Assembly (NCBI RefSeq): GCF_012489685.1
Contig: NC_080044.1
Location: forward strand, 56,163,507 to 56,227,506
Origin: Lotus japonicus
Taxonomy: Eukaryota > Streptophyta > Magnoliopsida > Fabales > Fabaceae
DNA length: 64,000 nt
Reading direction: 5' to 3'
Of this stretch, positions 27,501 through 36,542 are shown piece by piece. Position 1 is the stretch's first letter. Every line of letters begins with the position of its first letter. Position numbers and translations under genes: made by a program. The notes under the pieces were generated by a model. The model was not told the DNA's origin. It saw only the letters and a program-made list of their open reading frames with translations, and did not search any database.

Positions 27501-30500
27501 TCCCTTGCTACAAGTCGCAAAATTTCAGTCTGATTGAGGCCACACATAGCTAATTTAACGAGCTACAAATTTGAAAAGCAACTTTTATGGAGATTCGACT
27601 TTTAAGAGGGTCCCGCGATTGCCGGAAGCTGTGACATGCTGCTGCTTAAAAACATCAAATTCTCGACACAGTCTGGAACGAAAGGATCACAACCCGGGCT
27701 ACAATTCGCAAACTTCAGTATGATTGAGGCCACACGGAGCTAACTTAACGAGCTATATATTTGAAAAAGAACTTAAATGGAGATTCGACTTTTAGGAGGG
27801 TCCCGCGATTGTCGGAAGCTGTGACATGGTGCTGCTAAAAAATATCAAATTCTCAACACAGTCTGGAAGGAAAGGATCACATCCCTTGCTACAAGTCGCA
27901 AAATTTCAGTCTGATTGAGGCCACACATAGCTAACTTAACGAGCTACAAATATGAAAAGCAACTTCTATGGAGATTCGAATTTTAAGAGGGTCCCGCGAT
28001 TGCCGGAAGCTGTGACATTCTGCTGCTCAAAACATCAAATTCTCGACACATTCTGGAACGAAAGGATCACAACCCTGGCTACAATTCGCCAAATTTCAGT
28101 CTGATTGACGCCACACAGAGCTAACTTAACGAGCTATATCTTTGAAAAAGAACCTAAATGGAGATTCGACTTTTAGGAGGGTCCCGCGATTGCCGGAAGC
28201 TGTGACATGCTCCTGCTCAAAAACCTCAAATTCTAGACACAGTCTGGAACGAAAGGATCACAGCCCTGGCTACAATTCGAAAAATTTCAGTCTGATTCAG
28301 GCCACACGGAGCTAACTTAATGAGCTACAACTTTGAAAAAGAACCTAAATGGAGATTCGACTTTTAGGAGGGTCCCGCGATTGCCTGAAGCTGTGACATG
28401 CTGCTGCTCAAAAACATCAAATTCTCGACACAGTCTGGAACGAAAGGAACACTGCCCTGGCTACAATTCGCCAAATTTTAGTCTGATTGAGGCCACACGG
28501 AGCTAACTTAACGAGCTACAACTTTGAAAAAGAACCTAAATGGAGATTCGACTTTTCCGCGATTGCCGGAAGCTGTGACATGCTGCTGCTCAAAAACATA
28601 AAATTCTCAACACGGTCTGGAATGAAAGGAACACAGCCCTTGCTACAAGTCGCAAAATTTCAGTCTGATTGAGGCCACACTGAGCTAACTTAATGAGCTA
28701 CAACTTTGAAAAAGAACCTAAATGGACATTCGACTTTTAAGAGGGTCCCGCGATTGCCGGAAGCTGTGACACGCTGCTGCTCAAAAACATCGAATTCTCG
28801 ACATAGTATGGAACGAAAGGATCAAAGCCCTGGCTACAAGTCGCGAAATTTTAGTCTGATTGAGGCCGCACGGAGCTAACTTAACGAGCTACAACTTTGA
28901 AAAAGAACCTCAATGGAGATTCGACTTTTAGGAGGGTCCCGCGATTGCCGGAAGCTGTGACATGCTGTTGCTCAAAAACATCAAATTCCCGACACGGTCT
29001 GGAACGAAAGGATCACAAAACTGGCTAAAATTCGCAAATTTCAGTCTGATTGAGGCCACACGGAGCTAACTTAAAGAGCTATATCTTTGAAAAAGAACTT
29101 AAATGGAGATTCGACTTTTAGGAGGGTCCCGCGATTGCCGGAAGCTGTGACATGGTGCTGCTAAAAAATATCAAATTCTCAACACAGTCTGGAAGGAAAG
29201 GATCACATCCCTTGCTACAAGTCGCAAAATTTCAGTCTGATTGAGGCCACACATAGCTAATTTAACGAGCTACAAATTTGAAAAGCAACTTTTATGGAGA
29301 TTCGACTTTTAAGAGGGTCCCGCGATTGCCGGAAGCTGTGACATGCTGCTGCTCAAAAAACATCAAATTCTCGACACAGTCTGGAACGAAAGGATCACAA
29401 CCCGGGCTACAATTCGCAAATTTCAGTATGATTGAGGCCACACGGAGCTAACTTAACGAGCTCTATATTTGAAAAAGAACTTAAATGGAGATTCGACTTT
29501 TAGGAGGGTCCCGCGATTGTCGGAAGCTGTGACATGGTGCTGCTAAAAAATATCAAATTCTCAACACATTCTGGAAGGAAAGGATCACATCCCTTGCTAC
29601 AAGTCGCAAATTTCAGTCTGATTGAGGCCACACATAGCTAACTTAACGAGCTACAAATATGAAAAGCAACTTTTATGGAGATTCGACTTTTAAGAGGGTC
29701 CCGCGATTGCCGGAAGCTGTGACATGCTGCTGCTCAAAAACATCAATTTCTCGACACAGTTTGGAACGAAAGGATCACAACCCTGGCTACAATTCGCAAA
29801 TTTCAGTCTGATTGAGGCCACACAGAGCTAACTTAACGAGCTATATCTTTGAAAAAGAACTTAAATGGAGATTCGACTTTTAGGAGGGTCCCGCGATTGC
29901 CGGAAGCTGTGACATGCTGCTGCTCAAAAACATAAAATTCTCAACACGGTCTGGAATGAAAGGAACACAGCCCTTGCTACAAGTCGCAAAATTTCAGTCT
30001 GATTGAGGCCACACTGAGCTAACCTAATGAGCTACAACTTTGATAAAGAACCTAAATGGAGATTCGACTTTTAAGAGGGTCCCGCGATTGCCGGAAGCTG
30101 TGACACGCTGCTGCTCAAAACATCGAATTCTCGACATAGTATGGAACGAAATGATCACAGCCCTGGCTACAAGTTGCGAAATTTTAGTCTAATTGAGGCC
30201 GCACGGAGCTAACTTAACGAGCTACAACTTTGAAAAAGAACCTCAATGGAGATTCGACTTTTAGGAGGGTCCCGCGATTGCCGGAAGCTGTGACATGCTG
30301 TTGCTCAAAAACATCAAATTCCCGACACAGTCTGGAACGAAAGGATCACAAAACTGGCTACAATTCGCAAATTTCAGTCTGATTGAGGCCACACTGAGCT
30401 AGCTTAACGAGCTATATCTTTGAAAAAGAACTTAAATGGAGATTCGACTTTTGGGAAGGTCCCGCGATTGCCGGAAGCTGTGACATGGTGCTGCTAAAAA

Positions 30501-32265
30501 ATATCAAATTCTCAACACAGTCTGGAAGGAAAGGATCACATCCCTTGCTACAAGTCGCAAAATTTCAGTCTGATTGAGGCCACACATAGCTAACTTAACG
30601 AGCTACAAATTTGAAACGGAACTTTTATGGAGATTCGACTTTTAAGAGGGTCCCGCGATTGCCGGAAGCTGTGACATGCTGCTGCTCAAAAACATCAAAT
30701 TCTCGACACAGTCTGGAACGAAAGGATCACAACCCCGGCTACAATTCGCCAAATTTCAGTCTGATTGAGGCCACACGGAGCTAACTTAACGAGCTATATC
30801 TTTGGAAAAGAACTTAAATGGAGATTCGACTTTTAGGAGGGTCCCGCGATTGCCGGAAGCTGTCACATGGTGCTGCTAAAAACCTCAAATTCTTGACACA
30901 GTCTGGAAGGAAAGGATCACATCCCTTGCTACAAGTCGCAAAATTTCAGTCTGATTGAGGCCACACATAGCTAACTTAACGAGCTCAAAATTGAAAAAGA
31001 ACCTAAATGGAGATTCGACTTTTAGGAGGGTCCCGCGATTGCCTGTAGCTGTGACATGCTGCTGCTCAAAAACAGCAAATTCTCGACACAGTCTGGAACG
31101 AAAGGAACACTACCCTGGCTACAATTCGCCAAATTTTAGTCTGATTGAGGCCACACGGAGCTAACTTAACGAGCTACAACTTTGAAAAAGAACCTAAATG
31201 GAGATTCGACTTTTCCGCGATTGCCGGAAGCTGTGACATGCTGCTGCTCAAAAACATAAAATTCTTAACACGGTTTGGAATGAAAGGAACAACAGCCCTT
31301 GCCTACAAGTCGCAAAATTTCAGTCTGATTGAGGCCACACTGAGCTAACTTAATGAGCTACAACTTTGAAAAAGAACCTAAATGGACATTCGACTTTTAA
31401 GAGGGTCCCGCGATTGCCGGAAGCTGTGACACGCTGCAGCTCAAAAACATCGAATTCTCGACATAGTATGGAACGAAAGGATCACAGCCCGGGCTACCAA
31501 GTCGCGAAATTTTAGTCTGATTGAGGCCGCACGGAGCTAACTTAACGAGCTACAACTTTGAAAAAGAACCTCAATGGAGATTCGACTTTTAGGAGGGTCC
31601 GCGATTGCCGGAAGCTGTGGCATGCTGTTGCTCCAAAAACATCAAATTCCCGACACAGTCTGGAACGAAAGGATCACAAAACTGGCTACAATTCGCAAAT
31701 TTCAGTCTGATTGAGGCCACACGGAGCTACTTAAAGAGCTATATCTTTGAAAAAGAACTTAAATGGAGATTCGACTTTTAGGAGGGGTCCCGCGATTGCC
31801 GGAAGCTGTGACATGGTGCTGCTAAAAAATATCAAATTCTCAACACAGTCTGGAAGGAAAGGATCACATCCCTTGCTACAAGTCGCAAATTTTCAGTCTG
31901 ATTGAGGCCACACATAGCTAATTTAACGAGCTACAAATTTGAAATGCTACTTTTAATGGAGATTCGACTTTTAAGAGGGTCCAGCGATTGCCGGAAGCTG
32001 TGAAATTCTGCTGCTCAAAACATCAAATTCTCGACACATTCTGGAACGAAAGGATCACAACCTGGCTACAATTCGCCAAATTTCAGTCTGATTGAGGCCA
32101 CACAGAGCTAACTTAACGAGCTATATCTTTGAAAAAGAACCTAAATGGAGATTCGACTTTTAGGAGGGGTCCCCGCGATTGCCGGAAGCTGTGACATGCT
32201 GTGCTCAAAACCTCAAATTCTCGACACAGTCTGGAACAAAAGGATCACAGCCTGGCTACAATTCG

Positions 32266-32365
32266 NNNNNNNNNNNNNNNNNNNNNNNNNNNNNNNNNNN
32301 NNNNNNNNNNNNNNNNNNNNNNNNNNNNNNNNNNNNNNNNNNNNNNNNNNNNNNNNNNNNNNNNN
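32266..32365. other. Assembly gap, 100 N
   Basis: Exactly 100 N. The ~1.2 kb on the left (about 31047-32265) and on the right (32366 to about 33585) match each other and share private variants, so the gap probably separates two overlapping contig ends that were not merged. Confidence 1.
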
Positions 32366-33870
32366 AGCTGTGACATGCTGCTGCTCAAAAACAGCAAATT
32401 CTCGACACAGTCTGGAACGAAAGGAACACTACCCTGGCTACAATTCGCCAAATTTTAGTCTGATTGAGGCCACACGGAGCTAACTTAACGAGCTACAACT
32501 TTGAAAAAGAACCTAAATGGAGATTCGACTTTTCCGCGATTGCCGGAAGCTGTGACATGCTGCTGCTCAAAAACATTAAATTCTTAACACGGTCTGGAAT
32601 GAAAGGAACACAGCCCTTGCTACAAGTCGCAAAATTTCAGTCTGATTGAGGCCACACTGAGCTAACTTAATGAGCTACAACTTTGAAAAAGAACCTAAAT
32701 GGACATTCGACTTTTAAGAGGGTCCCGCGATTGCCGGAAGCTGTGACACGCTGCTGCTCAAAAACATCGAATTCTCGACATAGTATGGAACGAAAGGATC
32801 ACAGCCTGGGCTACAAGTCGCGAAATTTTAGTCTGATTGAGGCCGCACGGAGCTAACTTAACGAGCTACAACTTTGAAAAAGAACCTCAATGGAGATTCG
32901 ACTTTTAGGAGGGTCCCGCGATTGCCGGAAGCTGTGGCATGCTGTTGCTCAAAAACATCAAATTCCCGACACAGTCTGGAACGAAAGGATCACAAAACTG
33001 GCTACAATTCGCAAATTTCAGTCTGATTGAGGCCACACGGAGCTAACTTAAAGAGCTATATCTTTGAAAAAGAACTTAAATGGAGATTCGACTTTTAGGA
33101 GGGTCCCGCGGTTGCCGGAAGCTGTGACATGGTGCTGCTAAAAATATCAAATTCTCAACACAGTCTGGAAGGAAAGGATCACATCCCTGCTACAAGTCGC
33201 AAAATTTCAGTCTGATTGAGGCCACACATAGCTATTTAACGAGCTACAAATTTGAAATGCTACTTTTATGGAGATTCGACTTTTAAGAGGGTCCAGCGAT
33301 TGCCGGAAGCTGTGACATTCTGCTGCTCAAAACATCAAATTCTCGACACATTCTGGAACGAAAGGATCACAACCCTGGCTACAATTCGCCAAATTTCAGT
33401 CTGATTGAGGCCACACAGAGCTAACTTAACGAGCTATATCTTTGAAAAAGAACCTAAATGGAGATTCGACTTTTAGGAGGGTCCCGCGATTGCCGGAAGC
33501 TGTGACATGCTGCTGCTCAAAAACCTCAAATTCTCGACACAGTCTGGAACAAAAGGATCACAGCCCTGGCTACAATTCGAAAAATTTCAGTCTGATTGAG
33601 GCCACACGGAGCTATCTTAATGAGCTACAACTTTGAAAAAGAACCTAAATGGAGATTCGACTTTTAGGAGGGTCCCGCGATTGCCTGAAGCTGTGACATG
33701 CTGCTGCTCAAAAACATCATATTCTCGACACAGTCTGGAACGAAAGGAACACTGCCCTTGCTACAATTCGCCAAATTTTAGTCTGATTGAGGCCACACGG
33801 AGCTAACTTAACGAGCTACAACTTTGAAAAAGAACCTAAATGGAGATTCGACTTTTCCGCGATTGCCGGA
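32366..33870 (+). repeat. Satellite array segment between gap and retrotransposon
   Basis: About eight forward monomers continuing the array up to the retrotransposon. The last one is cut within 'gattgccgga', and its remaining part resumes at 46006. The segment largely repeats 31047-32265 with fewer indels. Confidence 0.95.
33866..33870. repeat. Target-site duplication, left copy (CCGGA)
   Basis: Five bases CCGGA directly before the element, repeated directly after it at 46006-46010. Removing the element and one copy restores the ordinary satellite sequence 'gattgccggaagctg'. Five bases is the usual duplication length for Ty1/copia integrases. Confidence 0.95.
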
Positions 33871-33949
33871 TGAAGGTATGAAAAACGGTAGAAAGGGGGG
33901 TTTGAATAACGTTAGGTGTGGTAATCAGAACTTGCGCTCTGATACCAAT
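33871..33949 (-). repeat. Extra LTR-end plus primer-binding-site fragment
   Basis: Outside the 3' LTR the element carries 79 additional bases. 33871-33913 repeats the inner edge of the LTR (beginning TGAAGGTATG, with six rather than seven G). 33911-33949 repeats the first 39 bases of the internal region (44757-44795), including the primer-binding site, with one mismatch. The pieces share 'gtt' at the junction. Because CCGGA lies outside this fragment, it was present when the DNA integrated. The simplest reading is a template switch during reverse transcription that added primer site and LTR end beyond the normal terminus. Confidence 0.88.
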
Positions 33950-35159
33950 TGAAGGTATGAAAAACGGTAGAAAGGGGGGGTTTGAATAACGTTTTCAGTA
34001 CAAAACTTCCACCTTAAAGATTTTGACAAATCTTTCGAGAACTTAAGTGCTAAAGATAAGAGATAGAGAAGCACACAAGGATTTTATCCTGGTTCACTTG
34101 ATAAATCACTCAAGCTACTCCAGTCCACCCGTTAAGGTGATTTCTTCCTTCTTAGAATGAAGGCAATCCACTAATCAGGTAAGAGTTACAGCTGCACTTG
34201 AAACCTACAAGTGACTAACAATTACACTGACTTAGCTCACACTAAGATTCACTCTCTTAGTCTTCTCTAGGATCCGATCAACCTTGATCTCCTAAAGGAA
34301 CTAAACAAACTGTTTATCAAAGAAATGTTTACAAGAGATTTGCTTCTAAAAAGCTAATAGTAAACTCAATGAATTTCAGATGAAAGAAAGCTTAGAATAT
34401 TTTGAATATGTCTTGCGTATGTGAATGCTTCTTCTTAGCCGCTTCTTTCAATCTTCAGCCTCTATATATACTCCAAGGATTAGGGTCGAGCGTTGCATGG
34501 GAAATGCTACCGTTGGAGGGCAGTTCTGGAAAATCCAGCTTCTGCTGTGGCTGAGAACGTTAGGTAGGTCGTCAGGAAGGTACACTTGCTTTTGTACTTG
34601 GATAGCGACTTGACCTTTTAACCTAGGAGACTTCTGATCAGGGGAATACTTCATATTGGAACTTGTGAAGCCGGTTGATCAGAGTCAGAGGGAAAGCACA
34701 GATCCTCTGACCATTGTATCTTCTGATTCTGAACTCAGAGGGAAGAACATGGCCTTCAGAGTTTCTTGCTTCTGGACTTCAGAGTTTCCACTATTCAGCT
34801 TCTGGATCTTCAGAGTCTTCTACACCATCAGAACATCTGAACCTTCAGTGTTTCTTGGTTATCAGAACTTCTGGATCTTCAGAGCTTCTAGCGACTGAGT
34901 CCACATCAGAGTTTGTATAGCTTCAGAACTTCTGAAGCTTTTCCACTGTTCATACTGAACATGGTGAATGCGAAAGCGTTGCTTGGGTTACCCTTTATAC
35001 ACAGTGCTTCTGATTTGTGTGAGATTGAGTTGAGGTCAGAGCCTGTAAATAGCACACTCAGAAAAACACGTTAGAGTACCACAATTGTTCATATCAAAAG
35101 GTTAACTTGTAATCATCAAAACATAGAGTTGTACTACTAGATCAAAACTTGATCTTACA
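33950..35159 (-). repeat. 3' long terminal repeat, 1210 bp
   Basis: It begins TG and ends CA on both strands and matches 44796-46005 along its full length. The three differences are at 34427 (g, t in the other copy), 34487 (c/t) and 34961 (a/g). The TATATATA promoter motif is at 34463-34470. Short ORFs inside it are present on both strands of both LTRs and have no coding signature. Confidence 0.97.
34919..34939. promoter_or_regulatory. Perfect 10-bp-arm palindrome in U3 of the 3' LTR
   Basis: The arm 'agcttcagaa' and its exact reverse complement are separated by a single base. The palindrome sits in a ~250-bp stretch dense in TCAGA/TCTGA words. Conserved palindromes in Sirevirus LTRs have been proposed as regulatory sites; a role here is inference. 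Confidence 0.55.
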
Positions 35160-35173
35160 ATCTCCCCCTTTTT
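35160..35173 (-). promoter_or_regulatory. Polypurine tract (plus-strand primer)
   Basis: On the minus strand AAAAAGGGGGAGAT directly abuts the TG that opens the 3' LTR. This is the expected place for the purine tract that primes plus-strand DNA synthesis, and the sequence is the Sirevirus type. Confidence 0.93.
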
Positions 35174-35638
35174 GATGATGACAAAACTAAAATTTTTGAT
35201 GAACAATTCTTAAACATTAAACTGAATTCACTCAGAGTTTAGAGATATAGAATAAGACTTATCCTGATGTGAATAGTTTATCTTGCTCATTCTGAATTCA
35301 AGTCACTGCTTGATTCTGAGCTTAGCTCCCCTGAATCTAATACTTGATGAAAACTTTAGTAAAGTCTAGATTCTGAGCTAAATGATGTAAGAGTTCAGAA
35401 TGAAAAACTTATGACATAGATGAAAAACGAATAATCAGAGCGCATAAGTGATCAGAGTCATGGACAAGGTATCAGAGTCTTGGGTATCAGAGTCAACTTA
35501 GAATCACTTCAGAAGAAGTGAAATGTATTCCTTGTATTTGCCCAGTGACACATCTATGGTCATGAAGGTGGAACTCTTAAAATCTCCAAAAGAAAAATAA
35601 ATCACACTAACACATCTTACACATCAAAAACTGGGTTT

Positions 35639-35652
35639 ACTCCCCCTTTTTG
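35639..35652 (-). promoter_or_regulatory. Second polypurine-tract-like sequence
   Basis: The minus strand reads CAAAAAGGGGGAGT, nearly the same as the LTR-adjacent tract, about 480 bp further inside the element. Sireviruses are known to carry several such tracts upstream of the 3' LTR. It may prime additional plus-strand synthesis. Confidence 0.7.
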
Positions 35653-35703
35653 TCATAAGCAAAAAGCCTGGGGTGTGAAAAACTTAGCTTGAAGTACAAG
35701 GTA

Positions 35704-35713
35704 CTCCCCCTTA
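35704..35713 (-). promoter_or_regulatory. Third, shorter polypurine-tract-like sequence
   Basis: The minus strand reads TAAGGGGGAG. It shares the GGGGGAG core with the other two tracts but lacks the leading A-run, so it is a weaker candidate. Confidence 0.5.
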
Positions 35714-35899
35714 GAGAAGGTCTAAGTTTAAAGAAAACGAAAACGATGTAAGAATCAGAGTTAGGCGAAATAAATAAAAGAGTTAATGCAAGGGATGAAC
35801 GTTTACCACCGGTCAAGTGAGTAAATAGAAGAGTCAGTTACCAAGAACTTAACCTCGAGAAACTGTAGGAGCATTAACTTGCAGAGAGAAAGTGAAGCC

Positions 35900-35907
35900 T
35901 ATAAAAA
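35900..35907 (+). promoter_or_regulatory. TATA box for the antisense ORF
   Basis: TATAAAAA on the plus strand, 54 bp before the ATG at 35961. A start site about 30 bp downstream would give a leader of roughly 30 nt. The spacing and sequence fit a plant RNA polymerase II core promoter. Transcription has not been shown. Confidence 0.6.
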
Positions 35908-35960
35908 GCGTTGGAGAGAAAGGTAAGCTTCACACCTCGAACAATTTTCAGTAAAAAAGA

Positions 35961-36353
35961 ATGGCATCATACAACGTAGCACTAGAAGAGCTGAGGAAGA
36001 AGGCCTTTGAAGAGGACTTGTTCCTGAACATCAGGCATCCAGAGGGTACAACGACCATCTCGGAGCTAACACGGAAACTGCTGGAAGAGGACCTGCGTTC
36101 AGAGTTGGAGAGAGACCTGAAGGAATTTCTTGCCTTCGTGGAGGAGGTGCAAGAGCTCAGCCGGCTTGAACTCAAGCTGCTGGAAGAAAAAGAAATCTTG
36201 GAAGAGAAACGCAAGACTTCAGAAGAGAGTCTGGAGAGGGATGAGCTAAAGGTCAGGCTCAACAACATCCAGCATGTACTGGAGCGTCTAGAGAAAGATA
36301 GGTCAGAGCAGCGCCAGGAGTGCAGAAGAATGAGGAGAGATCCTCCATTCTAG
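35961..36353 (+). CDS. Antisense ORF, charged coiled-coil protein, 130 aa
   Basis: I do not recognise a function. The ORF runs opposite to all other genes of the element. It starts at an ATG in good plant context (AAGAATGGC) and ends with TAG. The protein is rich in Glu, Lys, Arg and Leu with few aromatics. Residues 33-118 show heptad-like leucine spacing and read as one or two long amphipathic helices, probably a coiled coil; the C-terminus is basic (CRRMRRDPPF). No signal peptide or membrane segment is seen. A TATA box lies 54 bp upstream and AATAAA 46 bp downstream, so it has the outline of an independent small gene. It converges with the 952-codon ORF, whose stop is 190 bp away. Antisense extra ORFs are known in some plant LTR elements; whether this one is conserved is not visible here. 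Confidence 0.65.
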   Translation: MASYNVALEELRKKAFEEDLFLNIRHPEGTTTISELTRKLLEEDLRSELERDLKEFLAFVEEVQELSRLELKLLEEKEILEEKRKTSEESLERDELKVRLNNIQHVLERLEKDRSEQRQECRRMRRDPPF

Positions 36354-36398
36354 ACTTTATAGGGAAGTAATGTATGGTGTAAACATAAAAAGATTATG

Positions 36399-36404
36399 AA
36401 TAAA
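36399..36404 (+). terminator. Polyadenylation signal for the antisense ORF
   Basis: AATAAA on the plus strand, 46 bp after the stop codon at 36351-36353, followed by AT-rich sequence. Its position is right for 3'-end formation of a short transcript ending before the convergent ORF at 36543. Confidence 0.5.
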
Positions 36405-36542
36405 ACGAGTTTAGCAAACATATGTGACACAAGTATATAGATATGCATATATAATCACAAACGAACAAATTAAAAAGGAAACAGAGTTTAACAAAAGGAA
36501 AACAAAGTTAACGAAAAAGAAGAAAAAGAAGAGATCCTAAAA

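Larger units (their letters stand above)
1773..32265 (+). repeat. Satellite array, main left block with higher-order repeats
   Basis: About 160 head-to-tail monomers of ~185-191 bp, roughly 30.5 kb, with no other sequence between them. Landmarks in order within a monomer are 'ctgattgaggccacac', 'agctaacttaacgagcta', 'gaaaaagaacctaaatgg', 'gattcgactttt', 'gggtcccgcgattgccgg', 'gctgtgacatgctgctgc', 'ctcgacacagtctggaac' and 'ggctacaattcgc'. Neighbouring monomers differ clearly from each other, but the same series of types recurs every 6, 7 or 8 monomers (about 1142, 1317 and 1508 bp), so these are higher-order repeats. No gene is present. One frame stays open for 60-69 codons in many monomers, but only from TTG and ending at a stop in the next monomer. 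I cannot name the satellite family. Confidence 0.97.
35174..35899. other. Noncoding region between polypurine tract and antisense gene
   Basis: About 0.73 kb, AT-rich, without an ORF of note on either strand. It holds two further purine tracts on the minus strand (35639-35652 and 35704-35713) and many TCAGA words. In element sense it lies after the extra ORF and before the 3' LTR; on the plus strand it lies upstream of the antisense ORF and could contain its promoter. Confidence 0.7.

Noticed and set aside
1773..32265. CRISPR array
   Set aside because: Repeats are ~189 bp with no unique spacers and no cas genes; this is eukaryotic satellite DNA.
32145..32483. ORFs spanning the 100-N gap
   Set aside because: Their reading frame includes unknown bases, so the protein is meaningless.
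34425..34920. Short ORFs of 62-80 codons inside the LTRs
   Set aside because: They overlap each other on both strands, one is lost by a single LTR mismatch (no ATG in the other LTR), and they lie in promoter and untranslated sequence.
35948..36268. 106-codon minus-strand ORF opposite the antisense gene
   Set aside because: A Ser/Leu/Phe-rich product, typical of the reverse reading of a Glu/Lys-rich coiled coil. The plus-strand ORF has better start context and flanking signals.
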